The translations under genes were made by a program, and so were the position numbers. DNA of 64,000 nucleotides from Lenzites betulinus (lineage: Eukaryota; Basidiomycota; Agaricomycetes; Polyporales; Polyporaceae), in the NCBI GenBank assembly GCA_022264855.1, contig JABYQU010000003.1, positions 868,001-932,000 of the forward strand. Direction: 5' to 3'. Positions 1 to 10,080 of the stretch are shown here, piece by piece (the first letter of the stretch is position 1; the number at the start of each line of letters is the position of its first letter). The notes beneath the pieces were generated by a model. The model saw only the letters and a list, made by a program, of their open reading frames with translations, was not told where the DNA came from and searched no databases.

Positions 1-1697
1 CTCAGGCTTTAAGCTTTGTCTGGCTCGCTGCATGCTCAGTGTCGGGTCCCCGTCATCCGCGTCATCAACACATCCACCTCCACCGCAAGAACCGACCACC
101 ACACCCGTCGGCCGCCCACGTCTCCGATAGTCGCTTCCTATCTTCACCCCATTTGTTATTCCATATATGTATGTCTATACGGACGGTCCCCGGCCGGCGC
201 GAAGAGCTCTCGCTTCCTCCCTGCTTCACACCCTCGACCCTCTACCACACTCTGCCTCCGCATTTGTCTTTCCCCCTTCCTTCGTTGTGCCATCATTGTC
301 ATCATCAAGTTCCGCTGTTCTCGCCTGTGTTATATATCTATCCCCTCCGTGTTCTCCTCCAAGCTTCACCCGCGGCTGGGGCGTCTTGTCTTGTGTGTCG
401 GCGTTTGCGTCTCTTCCACCTCCTTCCCTCCTCCGCACTCCTCCGTCGCGACCCTCGCGTGTGTCGGCAACCGTCACCTCACGGCTCTCGTCTTCTATCC
501 TTCCGCCTCGCCCTGCCTTTCCTTCGTGTCCATACCCGGTTCGGATTCGGCTGCGGACGAGGACGGAAGGACGGAACGCAAGGAACGGGAGGGCGCGCGC
601 GCTGTTCCTGCCTGCCTGCTCGGACTCGATAGTTTCCCTGTCTCTCGTCTCTTCTCCCCTGTCTCATACCTGCCTCCTGCCTCCCTCACCTCACCCCCCT
701 CCGCCCCTTTGTTGTGAATCCGTCCCGGACAGCCTAGCTACCGTTCATCATTGTCTCCTCCTGTTCAAACTGCCGTTCCTGTTCATCTTCATCTTACTGT
801 TCTCCGTATCTATTCCCTTTGTCCATTCGCTCCTCGGCTCGTCAACTTTACATCCTCGTTCTCCTTATTCACTCGCCCGTACACACGTACACCGTTCATC
901 CCACACCACCAACATCAACATCAACACAGACCCAACCCAACCCCCGTACCCCGTACCCCGTTAGCCTCCGTACCCCATGCCATCGATATCCACAGACCCG
1001 AAACAGACTGACAGCCCGAAAGAACTATACGTTATATTCGTGATCCCGCGCGCGCATTGTCCATTGTCCACTACACGCATCCCCGTCCCGTTTTCCATCC
1101 CCTGAGCCCAGGCCCGATAGCAACATCGCATGGTAGATCCATCGGCATCCTCTGCATTTTACAGATCTCTCTGCATATATATTATATCGCACTCCGCCGT
1201 GTGATGGTGCGTGCTGGAGCTGAAGCGCGCATTGGCGTGAGGCGTGAGGCAGGGACCCCGGAATATCAGGAATTCAGGAATGATTGATGATGACGGGCGT
1301 TGTGGCGCTTGGGTGGGTGCAATGATTTTTAAAGCGCAGATGTCGATGTCTGGATCGGTGATCACGGCGAGCGACCGTTTTCCGGCGGGGATGCGGCGCG
1401 AACTTGCAACTGGCGCGGCGGATCGTGCATCGTGCATCATGATTCTGGGAGCGAGGCGAGGCGCGACGAGACGGGGCATACTACATGTCGTGGGCTGACA
1501 TTATAATCTACGCGTACTAGTAGGCCGCATAACGTAGGCGGGGCGGGAGCAGACGTACAGGGATACAAGGTGTGGGCCCGGCAAAGCAACGGAGAACGCG
1601 ATCAGGATAGGAAATGGATAGGGAACGAAACGGGAGAACCGGGGATGGCGGTGAAGGAATGAGAGAATGGATGCGCGCGACAGCCTCGGGGCGGCGG
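1..1697. other. Pyrimidine-rich region, no supported gene
   Basis: No gene can be supported here. From about 60 to 960 the plus strand is strongly C/T-rich, so all three plus frames stay open for several hundred bases with low-complexity Ser/Pro/Leu translations and no recognisable domain. Such tracts are common in promoters and untranslated leaders of basidiomycete genes. The part after about 1000 lies downstream of the convergent cap methyltransferase gene and is probably its 3' flank. Confidence 0.6.
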
Positions 1698-4391
1698 TCA
1701 CCGCTTCTCGAGCGCGAAGCCGATATAGATATCTGCATGGCAGCAAGTCGGTCAGCATACCAAATAAAATCAAGCCACGCGAAGGCGGGGACGGAAAAAC
1801 GCACTAGCAGCCTCCCACTGGTCCTCGTCCATCTGGCTCTCGCCGTTCGAGTCGACGACGTGCATGCGCTGCAGGAGCGGGCCGAACTCGTCGTGCTCGT
1901 GGTTCTCGTTGAACACGTCGTGGAACTCGCCCTTGTAGATCGGGAACAGGTCGTACTCCGACGCGAGCCTGTGGGCAGACGCGTGCGGTCAGTCGGCGTG
2001 CGCACGGGGATAGGGCGAGGCAGGTAGCAGGGACGTACTGCACGAAGTTGTCCCAGTGGACGACGTACTCGGGCACATCATCAACCGCGTCTTGCAGGTA
2101 GAACCAGTAGCGGTGGCCGAAGATCGGCTTGCGGTCGCGCTGCTCGAACCGGATTTTGTACACGCTGTTCCCCCACGAAAGGTCCTCCGCGTCCTTCGGA
2201 AGGCCATCTAGCTGCTCCCTACGGTCAGAAGGTGTCAGCGACGACGCCGGATTCTAGAGACGCCACGGATGACGCACATGAGCTGCTTGGCGTTGGGAAT
2301 CGTGCCGACGAATACGCCGGAGGGGCGCAGCCAGGACGCCACGTTCTTGAGCATCGTGCGCGCCTTCGTCTCGCTCTCGAACGCGTAGTGCATGCAGAAC
2401 TGCATGGACACGACGTCGAACGGCGTCGCGAGCAGCGTCGGCGGCAGCGAGTCCGACAGGACGTGGCTGTAGCAGTCCAGCGCGAAGAAGTCCGCGACGA
2501 ACCGCGCGCCGCGGGACGTCGCGTGCCGATGCCGTGCCTGGTCGATGGACACCGCGGCGATGTCTAGACGGGGCGTGCGCGGGCGCGCGTGAGTGGCAGA
2601 ACACAGATGCGGCGAGAAGCGAGCACGGACCGAGTCCGACGTATTCGGCGACGTTCGCCTTCGCCCACTTCGTCAGGTCCCCGCCCTTGCCGCAGCCCAT
2701 GTCGAGCACGCGCCCGCGCATGCGCGAGCCGCGCCGCTGGCCGGTCGGCGATGCCGCGAGCGCGGGGTGCGCGAAGCGCGTGATGAGCACGCTCTTCACC
2801 CAGTTGTTGAAGCTCTTCAGGCCGATGATGGGCGAGTCCTGGCGCTGGGCGACGCCCACGTCGGGGCGCGCGTTGTCTATACATAGCGGCGCGCGCGTCA
2901 GCGCAGAATCACAGGCGCACGGAGGGGCGTGACGTCAATGCGGGGAGTGGGCTCAGTGGGGTACGCACAGTGCTGGACGACGGCGGCGACGTCGGTTTTC
3001 GGCTTCTTGGCCGGGCTCTCTTCGGAGGGGGTGTCGTCCTCGCGCTCGCGCTTGGGCGAGAGCGGGCCGTCCCCGAGCAGGTTCTCGATGCGTTTCTGTT
3101 TTCGGAGGATCATCGTACCCACCCCACCTGTATAGTTTCGGTACCGCTCCATTTCCGCCGGGGACAGCGGGATGAGCACGCTCGTGGCGGGGGTTATTCG
3201 ACGTGGTGCATACGGGATGGCGCTGCGCTTCACGGTCGATGGTGGAGGCGGCATCGGCTTTGGCGGTAGACTAGAGGTAGGCGGGGGCAGGGAAGGGGGC
3301 TCCTTCTGTTGTGGCTGCTGCTGCTGTGGTATGGTACTTCCAGAGCCGGTTCTTGGTCGTGGAGCGGGTGGCCTTTGTGTGGCGGGAGATGTAGTTCTGG
3401 CCGGGGCCGGTGTGGCTGACGACGAGACAGGCGCGCGGGGCGAGACAGGGCGTGGCCGCTGTGTCCTGGCCTGCACCTGTGTTTGCATCTGGATGTGCGG
3501 CTGTTGTGTTGGTTGTGGATGGGAGGGCGGTGCCATGGGAGCAGATGGGAGCGAGGCGGTCGAAACTAGCGGGGAGCGGTGTGGCGCTTTGGGCGGGGGA
3601 GGCATGGATGCATTCGCGGACAGTGGCATGGATGCACCTGAGCTGGACGGCCGCGAACCAGGCCCCGCGCCGGAAACCGAGCTCGAAGGCCGTGAGCCCG
3701 CGCCTCCGGGAAGCGCGAGCGCTGGGGACGCTGTGGCCATAGTCGCCGTGGTGGCGGGTCCGCCGGGCAGCGCCAGACCAGACATCTCGCGCGGTTGCGG
3801 GCGTTCCATCGCGCGGACGGGGCCACCGAGCGCTACGGAGGACGAGGACGAGGACGGGCGGGCGTTTATGCTGCCGGGGTGGGTGAAGTAGGACATCGGC
3901 TCCCGTGCGTCTCGCCCACTCCCCCCCAGCGCGGACTGGGTCGTGGCCGCGGAGGATCTCCGGCGCAGGGGCGTCGAGTGGGAAAGCTGCTCGACCTCCT
4001 GCGAATCGTCCGAATCCGGCAGGAGGAGATGAGAAAGCGTGGCAGGGGCGCGGGGCGTGGTGGGCGTGAAAAGAGGTGTCGGGGGCGGAGGGTCCGAGTT
4101 GAGCAGCATGGACAGATCGGTGGCCCGGCGGGTGAGTGGGCTGACGAGGGCCGCTCCTGGACTAGGCTCGGAGGGCGAGGTCGTGGCGGATGTGGGGGAG
4201 GTGAGGATGGACATGCGGTAGCCAGGCGTGGAGGAGGAGGCGGATAGGGGCTGGGAGGGATAGTGGGGCGCGACTGGCGACTTTGCGGAGCCGATGTCGA
4301 TGTGCATGGACCGCGCGGCGGAGGGGAGGGGATGGGAGGAGGTTATGGGAGAGTTGAGGACGGCATCGCGGACAGGGTCGAAGGCCGGCAT
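1698..4391 (-). CDS. ABD1: mRNA cap guanine-N7 methyltransferase
   Basis: Adds the N7 methyl group to the guanosine cap of nuclear mRNA, using S-adenosylmethionine. Six exons: 4391-2969, 2876-2631, 2563-2278, 2218-2039, 1968-1805, 1732-1698; phases agree and give 777 residues. The first ~470 residues are Ser/Pro-rich and look disordered, ending in a basic stretch (SPAKKPKTD). The catalytic domain follows: the conserved segment starting YNARPDVG, then DSPIIGLKSFNNWVKS, the SAM-binding motif VLDMGCGKGGDLTKW, the motif QFCMHYAFES and the C-terminal ending IGFALEKR. The start at 4391 (MPAFDPVRDAVLNSP) is the first in-frame ATG; codons farther upstream lack one. The family in yeast is about 436 residues, so the extra length is all in the N-terminal tail. 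Convergent with nothing recognisable on its 3' side. Confidence 0.95.
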
Positions 4392-5498
4392 GGCATCCCA
4401 GCCTGCTCCTCTGCGTGATATATTCGCTGCGTCTGCGTCGTCAGCTCGCGTCTGCACGCCCGCGATTGGTCGGGGTCTATGACGACTTGCAGGTGCGTCC
4501 GCTCGAGCTTAGCACACCGTCTCTGACAGCGCGGCCGTTTTAGTCGTTCGTAGTGCGCACCAAATACACACTGATCCGGCGAATGCGACTATTTTCCCGC
4601 CTGTTTCCCTCTACTGTGGAGCTGCTGTGCGCGTACAGGTGCGCGTCAGGTGCGAGCGGGGTGCGAGGGCGGCAGGGCGTGCGCAGGGCGGGGGACGAGT
4701 GGCGCGGTCGTGGACGAGGACGAGAGCGAGAAAGGGCTTTGGCACTGCGCCTGGCGTGCGCGCGGCAAGTCTCACACTCCGCCCCGCCCTCCGCCGCCCG
4801 CGACGTCCTCCTCGCTGCCCGCGATATCGCCGCCAGCCCCGCCAGCGACGCCCACCGCGCCGTCTGGTCCTGCGTGGGCCCTTGGCGGCGGCTTCGAGCT
4901 TACGTTTCGGCGACCCTCGCTTTCGGGCGAATTCATGCTGGCGCTTCAGGCACGCTCCCCTCTCGCCGCTGTCTGATCACGGTCATCTCCGTCCCTGTCC
5001 TCTCCCGCCCCCTCCTGTCCCCCTTGGACTGTTTCGCGGTGTCGAGGTGTCGTGTCTGCCGTTGGTCGTCGCCGGGTGCTGCAGATCCATGCCGACAGTA
5101 CGCTGTATTGGCAGTGTACACTGTTGCACGCACGGGGCCGCTCATTCAATTCACCGCGTGCCGTAAGGTCGGCATGAACGCAGACTCTCCGTCAGCAGGC
5201 GTCCTGCCTTTCGGGGTTGCCGTTCTGCAGCCCTGTGCAGCGTTCACCACCGATAGGCTCTGCCGGCATCACTCTTTCCGGGAACACCGTGCTTGCCCAC
5301 GCTCGACGCTTGTCAATGTCATTCAACCTTCATGTTGCCCCTGCCGGAGCAGAAAAAATATCGTACAACACATGGCTCGAGCCGCATCACGCACGGATAG
5401 TCCGAGCGGCAGCCGCCAGCCCCCGTCGCAGATCCTCCGGAATGACAGCGAGGGCGCGGCTGGCGGTCTGTGCTGCTGTCGTGAGGACGCCGGCCGTA
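4392..5498. other. Intergenic, GC-rich, no supported gene
   Basis: Holds the promoter of the cap methyltransferase gene and the 3' flank of the membrane-protein gene. A long plus-strand reading frame crosses it (4553-5854) but begins at a non-ATG codon, is Arg/Ala-rich, has no recognisable domain, and runs antisense into a well-supported gene. I see no RNA gene or repeat. Confidence 0.5.
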
Positions 5499-6622
5499 TC
5501 ATGCGACGAGCACCGCAGGCGTCTTCGGCCTGTCCACCTCTTCCCACTCGTCGATCGCCTGCGGCCCGTCCACTGCCCCCGCGCGTCGCCGGGCGTCGCG
5601 CCGCGACAGGCGCATGCGGAGCGCCGTCAGGGCTCGCGCGAGCAGGAAGGCGATGCACTCCGCGACCGCGACTGCCACAATGTAGGCTGCCAGTTTTCCG
5701 TGCTCCTTCGCGGGGTCCAGGAACGAGTAAGCTGGGAATAAGAAGTCAGCGCAGCGATCTCGGATGCGGTAGTCCGCGTGTGCGCGCAAGTCACGCGAAC
5801 GGCCTGGGAGATAGGGTAGGTACGCACTGTAGAAGCCCTGGGTTGCGTGCGTGATATACGCTACGGCCAGATAGCAGGCGAGCATGAAGATGCACAGCGG
5901 GAGGTGCAGCCATGGACTGGGCGGCGCGTTCGTGACGGTGATCTCGAATAGGGCGTATGCCGAGTTCATAGCGTGCTGCGAGATGTTGATCCAAGCTGCA
6001 CTTCTTCGTGAGTCGATCCGATCGAAAATGTTAGGACAGGTTGCGGCACTTACTGTCGAACCGCGAGTCAAATGTACTGGGGCCAGAGAGCAGGGCCCAG
6101 AATATGACAGTTACCACAAAGGCTTTACAGGTTGCGGTGAGGGGGAGGGGGGATCGGGTATGTTGCGAGTGGACTTACGATAGGATGTTATAGTGGATCC
6201 CAGCAGCAAGTGCAGGAACTGCAGGGGCCGCGGCCACCTCTGCAGCGGGTACCCCGTCCCACCATTCCGCACATAGCACACACTCTGCACGCCCGCCGCG
6301 AAATAATACGCGACGATTCCTGTGTAAGACAGGTGCGTGAAGAAGGCAAAGAAGCTGCGGGCGCATATCAGCACTTCTTGAACCCACCGCTCCACAAAGT
6401 GAGACGGGGTGCTCACGAGTTGGCATTGTGCGTTCTGACGCTGTCCCAGATGAGGTGGAAGAGCAGGACGAAGAACGCGTAGAAGCCAAGGCCGAGGCGT
6501 AAGATGGCGAGCACGAGCGGGGAGAAGACGGGAGAGGTGACGAGATCGTGCTTGGGGTCGAACGGAGCACTGACGCCAAGTCGCGCGTAGAATCCTGCTC
6601 CCGAAGCCGGCTTCGTAGACAT
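5499..6622 (-). CDS. Multi-pass membrane protein, FAR-17a/AIG1-like
   Basis: Five exons: 6622-6417, 6354-6179, 6122-6054, 5995-5828, 5731-5499, giving 283 residues in frame. It starts MSTKPASGAGFYARLG. About six hydrophobic helices are visible: around 30-55 (LVLAILRLGLGFYAFF), 70-90, 110-135 (VVTVIFWALLSG), 150-165, 180-200 (LPLCIFMLACYLAVAYI) and 225-250 (AAYIVAVAVAECIAFLL). The pattern of aromatic loops (YPLQRWPRPLQFLH, QGFYTYSFLDP) matches a basidiomycete family I associate with FAR-17a/AIG1 membrane proteins; some animal members hydrolyse fatty-acid esters of hydroxy fatty acids, but nothing here proves that activity. The tail after 255 is charged and cytosolic-looking. Family assignment is an inference; the exon model and membrane topology are read directly. 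Confidence 0.8.
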
Positions 6623-7825
6623 CTCGGTTCGTGGATCCTTCGTTGGGGATTTGGCTAGGATCTTGTCGGTGGTTTGTCGGGTCGGTGTGGTGTCGCGTGC
6701 GGGCGTGATGGTCGACGTCGCGGTGTGGGCGTGTAAATGAGTGGGAGGCCGGGGGGTATATGGGAACGCGCGCGGCTAGCGGTCAATGTATGGAACGTGC
6801 CAGAGGAGAGGGAGAAAGGAAAAGCTCGAAGGAAAGGGGACCGGTCCACAGTCAAGAGAGCAAGCAGAGGCCTTGGGAGCGGGGGGGATGATCAGCAGAC
6901 GCGAGTGCCGCCACCAGATTCTGCGAGCGTCGGCTGCGCCTTTGGCCGAACGGAACTGGTCGCATGGTCCGCGAGCCGCACGCCGCACGCATCTTGATGG
7001 CCGTCGGAAATGGATTGTCGCCGCGCAAGTTTGTATCATGAGAGTTATACGAGCTGTAAGCAACCCATCAGTATCAGCGTTTGCATCGCCTGTTGCGGCC
7101 TGGGGACGATGATCGAGTAGACATAAATACCTGGGCTTCGTCCTGCTTCGTCTATGGCCTACGGCGGGTGGCACAGTTGTCAAAAGTGCCACGGTATGTG
7201 GTGGGAACCAATACAAATTCTGGTGTCGTACCTCAATATTTATCGCGACATAGCGGTCCGAGCAGATCGGAAGTCACGAGCGCTAAGAGAGCGGATGGGT
7301 GGGGGAGCGTGGGAAGATCCAGGACAGCACCATCTTGCGCAGCCACTGCTCGATCCTCGCCTCTTCCATCATGCCCCCGCAAATGTGTACCGCCGTCGTA
7401 CGCTGACTGTCAGTCGTCGCACCACGAGACGGTGTTGTGGGTGCACGCAATAGCTCATCATAGGGCCCTCACTGTTCACGCGCCACTTCAAGCTCCTCTT
7501 TTAGCGGTGGCGAAGCGCAGACTCCGCAGAGTTTTGTACTCATAACTATCGCCAATGTTTCAAAGCGGTTTAGCACCTGGACCCTGAATATTGATTCTCA
7601 AGCGGTTGCCCGGAAAAGACCCACAATGCAATCGCATTGTTCACCGTGTTAGAAGCTGAAAGTGAAGATAGTAGAACAACGCCTCGGCGGTGTTCCCACT
7701 GATCGAATCTCCACAGGTCCCTTCATTGTGAGTTGTGGAACAAGCGGAATTTTACGGCAAGTTATCATAGCGATGTTGTAGTATACTTACCAGTTTCGTC
7801 TTCCCCATGAATAAGGAGCGCGCTG

Positions 7826-7841
7826 GGGCGCCCGGGCGCCC
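7826..7841. repeat. 16-base perfect GC palindrome
   Basis: A perfect inverted repeat centred on CCCGGG, in the upstream region of the F-box gene starting at 7984, about 55 bases before its TATA box. It could bind a dimeric regulator or form a cruciform; function unknown. Confidence 0.5.
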
Positions 7842-7894
7842 GCGGACTAGTAGAACAAGGGCCGCCTCCCGTGGCGCTGCTCTTGTTTTTGCCC

Positions 7895-7900
7895 TATAAA
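7895..7900 (+). promoter_or_regulatory. TATA box of the 7984 F-box gene
   Basis: TATAAA lies 84 bases before the ATG at 7984, in the CCTATAAAGTG context. Spacing leaves room for a short leader of roughly 50 bases, typical of fungal TATA promoters. Confidence 0.6.
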
Positions 7901-7983
7901 GTGTTCGCGTCGCTGTTAAGTCCTGTCAACTCATCTACACCTCGACTCACTACCACGTCAAAGCTGCACACTACACCTTCTCA

Positions 7984-9594
7984 ATGCCTTCCCCTACAGG
8001 CCTTACCAGCTCGTTCTCTGTCATAGCGCTACGCAAGCTGCGGCCCCGGGTTTCTCTCCGCGACTTCCCACCAGAGCTCCTCCTCTACATTTTCCGCTTC
8101 CTGCACGGGGACCCAGGAAGAAACAAATCCCTCGTTTCCGCCACCCATGTTTGCAGACGCTGGCGAGCTCTAGCCATCAGCACCTCGATGTTTTGGACCC
8201 GTTTTCGGCTCGAAGACACGTCTCTCGCGACCACGTACCTGGAACGTTCGAGGGCCGGCCCTCTTATTGTCACGCTTCACCTGGAGGCCAATAGTCGAGC
8301 GCCCCTGCACGAGATCTGCGACATCGTCAGGCCCCACATCCATCGTATCGTAGACTTGGACGCCTACGTCGCAAATTGCGACGACATGGTTGCGTTCGCT
8401 CACGAGACGCAGGTCCCAGCACCTGCGTTAAAGAGGCTCAGTCTCTCCACTGGATATCTTTTCAAAGTTGAATGCCCCCCGTTGTTCTCGGGCGTGTTTA
8501 ATCCTCGGAGTCTCATACTACAAAACTTCCACAGCTTCATTCTTCACGCGCCGACAAGCATTTCTGATCTCCAAATATACGACGGCCTTCCCCCGCTACA
8601 CACGCTCTTGGCCGTCCTTGGCTATTGTCCCATGCTCACGCAACTCACCATAAACAGTCTATCCTGGTCTGAGGTTTCCTCAGATAAGCTAACTAAGCTA
8701 CACGTCGAGCTTCCCCGGCTGCAACAGGCCATGCTCGCCTTCCATCCGGTCACGGGCGGGATTGATACGTTCCTCTCGCATCTTACCATCCCGGACTCCG
8801 CAAAAATATCCATTCTGCTCTACGTTGCCTACGGAAATGACCTCAGGCTTGCGCCATTATCCCCCCTCGTATTTCCGCGCGCACAAGACGTACGCGGAAT
8901 CCATCTCCGATGGACACGCTCCGACCAGCTGGACATTTTGACCTACAAAAACCTGGAAAAACGCGAACGCACCTCGAATATCACGGTGATACATACAAAC
9001 GAAGGGTTTGACTTCCCTATCGCTCCGTGCTGGCCCATCGACGTATCCAAGGTCGACGTCCTCAATGTTGACTTCCAAAAACGAGCAACAGTACTCAAGG
9101 ATCCCCGTGGGCTCGAACTCCTGCAGAACCTGCAGATTCTAAGGCTTTCCCGCCCTACGAGCGGCACCGTCAACACCTTATGCAAGGCTCTCGTTGATAT
9201 GACACTGGCCGCGGAAGACATATGGGAGGACTCGGATACTGTGGTCCTTTCGGACCCCAGTCCGAAAGTCATACCGAGGTACTTCCCCCGCCTAACCCAC
9301 GTCTTGTTCATACAATTTGCTTGGCGCAAGAGCTTTTCAAAAGTCTTCCAGCGTGTCGTCGATTTCCGGGAGCGCTTCTTGGACGCAGCGGAGTTTCACC
9401 TGGAGCTGTTTGATGTGGACGGTTTTGTAACTCGCGATGGCATGCCGATGGAGACCGCAAAGTATGGAGTCCAAATTCTCCCGACGGAGATGGCAGCGAG
9501 CACTCCCGGGACGCTGGAGCTGGACGAAGGGGTCTTTATACGTCCTGCCCTGCCCCATGGCGATCACGAATGTAGGTGTACTAGCGTGTATTGA
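7984..9594 (+). CDS. F-box protein, single exon
   Basis: Probable substrate-recognition subunit of an SCF (Skp1-cullin-F-box) ubiquitin ligase. One uninterrupted exon of 536 residues. The F-box lies at about 24-70 (VSLRDFPPELLLYIFRFL ... HVCRRWRALAIS). The rest is a long irregular leucine-rich region with LRR-like patterns (LQIYDGLPPLHTLLAVL, LTQLTINSLSW, LELLQNLQILRLSRP) and no other known domain, as is usual for the large Agaricomycete F-box family. The start is the first ATG after a TATA box. The substrate cannot be predicted. Its C-terminus (HECRCTSVY) shows no CAAX box. It is more distant from the two F-box genes at 10081 and 30161 than those are from each other. Confidence 0.9.
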   Translation: MPSPTGLTSSFSVIALRKLRPRVSLRDFPPELLLYIFRFLHGDPGRNKSLVSATHVCRRWRALAISTSMFWTRFRLEDTSLATTYLERSRAGPLIVTLHLEANSRAPLHEICDIVRPHIHRIVDLDAYVANCDDMVAFAHETQVPAPALKRLSLSTGYLFKVECPPLFSGVFNPRSLILQNFHSFILHAPTSISDLQIYDGLPPLHTLLAVLGYCPMLTQLTINSLSWSEVSSDKLTKLHVELPRLQQAMLAFHPVTGGIDTFLSHLTIPDSAKISILLYVAYGNDLRLAPLSPLVFPRAQDVRGIHLRWTRSDQLDILTYKNLEKRERTSNITVIHTNEGFDFPIAPCWPIDVSKVDVLNVDFQKRATVLKDPRGLELLQNLQILRLSRPTSGTVNTLCKALVDMTLAAEDIWEDSDTVVLSDPSPKVIPRYFPRLTHVLFIQFAWRKSFSKVFQRVVDFRERFLDAAEFHLELFDVDGFVTRDGMPMETAKYGVQILPTEMAASTPGTLELDEGVFIRPALPHGDHECRCTSVY

Positions 9595-10080
9595 CAGTGA
9601 TGTACTATGCTGCCTCAGAACAGTAACTACCAGATACCTCGTCTAGGTGCTAATGCTATTGGTTTAACACTAGGATATGTGTTCTCGCAATCGAAAGACA
9701 TAACATCTTGAAAACGTACGGCGCAGGTTGGCAGCCTGGTGGCAATCATGTGGGTCCAAGTTCATAGACGCGCGCCTACCGAATATGGGTAGGCGAGCGC
9801 TTAGTAAGGATGGCGTTGAGTATGCATTCTTGAAGCTTGAGCTTGAGCTTGTCCGCGACGTCGCATCCACGAGGTCCAAGCGGCTATTGTGGTTTTCATG
9901 ACCTGTCTCTTTGTTCAATTGGGATAAAAGGCCCTCCAGACTGAACACATACTCTCAAATGGCAGGTTGTCCTGCTCTTTTGCCTCGGCTTGCGCCTCAG
10001 TGACTCAACGCTCGTCATATCTTCTCCTACCACCGCAGCACCCGGGCTCGGAGCGCACTTTGGCGCGTACGGCAACTACT
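9595..10080. other. Intergenic spacer between two F-box genes
   Basis: No gene supported. A TATA-like ATAAAA near 9924-9929 may serve the F-box gene that starts at 10081. Confidence 0.5.

Larger units (their letters stand above)
6623..7983. other. Intergenic region with F-box gene promoter
   Basis: No coding region is supported in this 1.36 kb. The proximal part before 6800 is the promoter of the membrane-protein gene on the minus strand. The distal part leads into the plus-strand F-box gene and contains a TATA box and a 16-base GC palindrome, listed separately. Confidence 0.6.

Noticed and set aside
16..964. Three overlapping plus-strand open frames of 197-265 codons
   Set aside because: All three frames are open because of C/T-rich composition; starts are non-ATG and no domain is visible.
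3172..3891. 239-codon plus-strand frame inside the cap methyltransferase
   Set aside because: Antisense shadow of the low-complexity Ser/Pro tail.
4553..5854. 433-codon plus-strand frame
   Set aside because: Non-ATG start, Arg/Ala-rich, no domain, and it overlaps antisense a well-supported membrane-protein gene.
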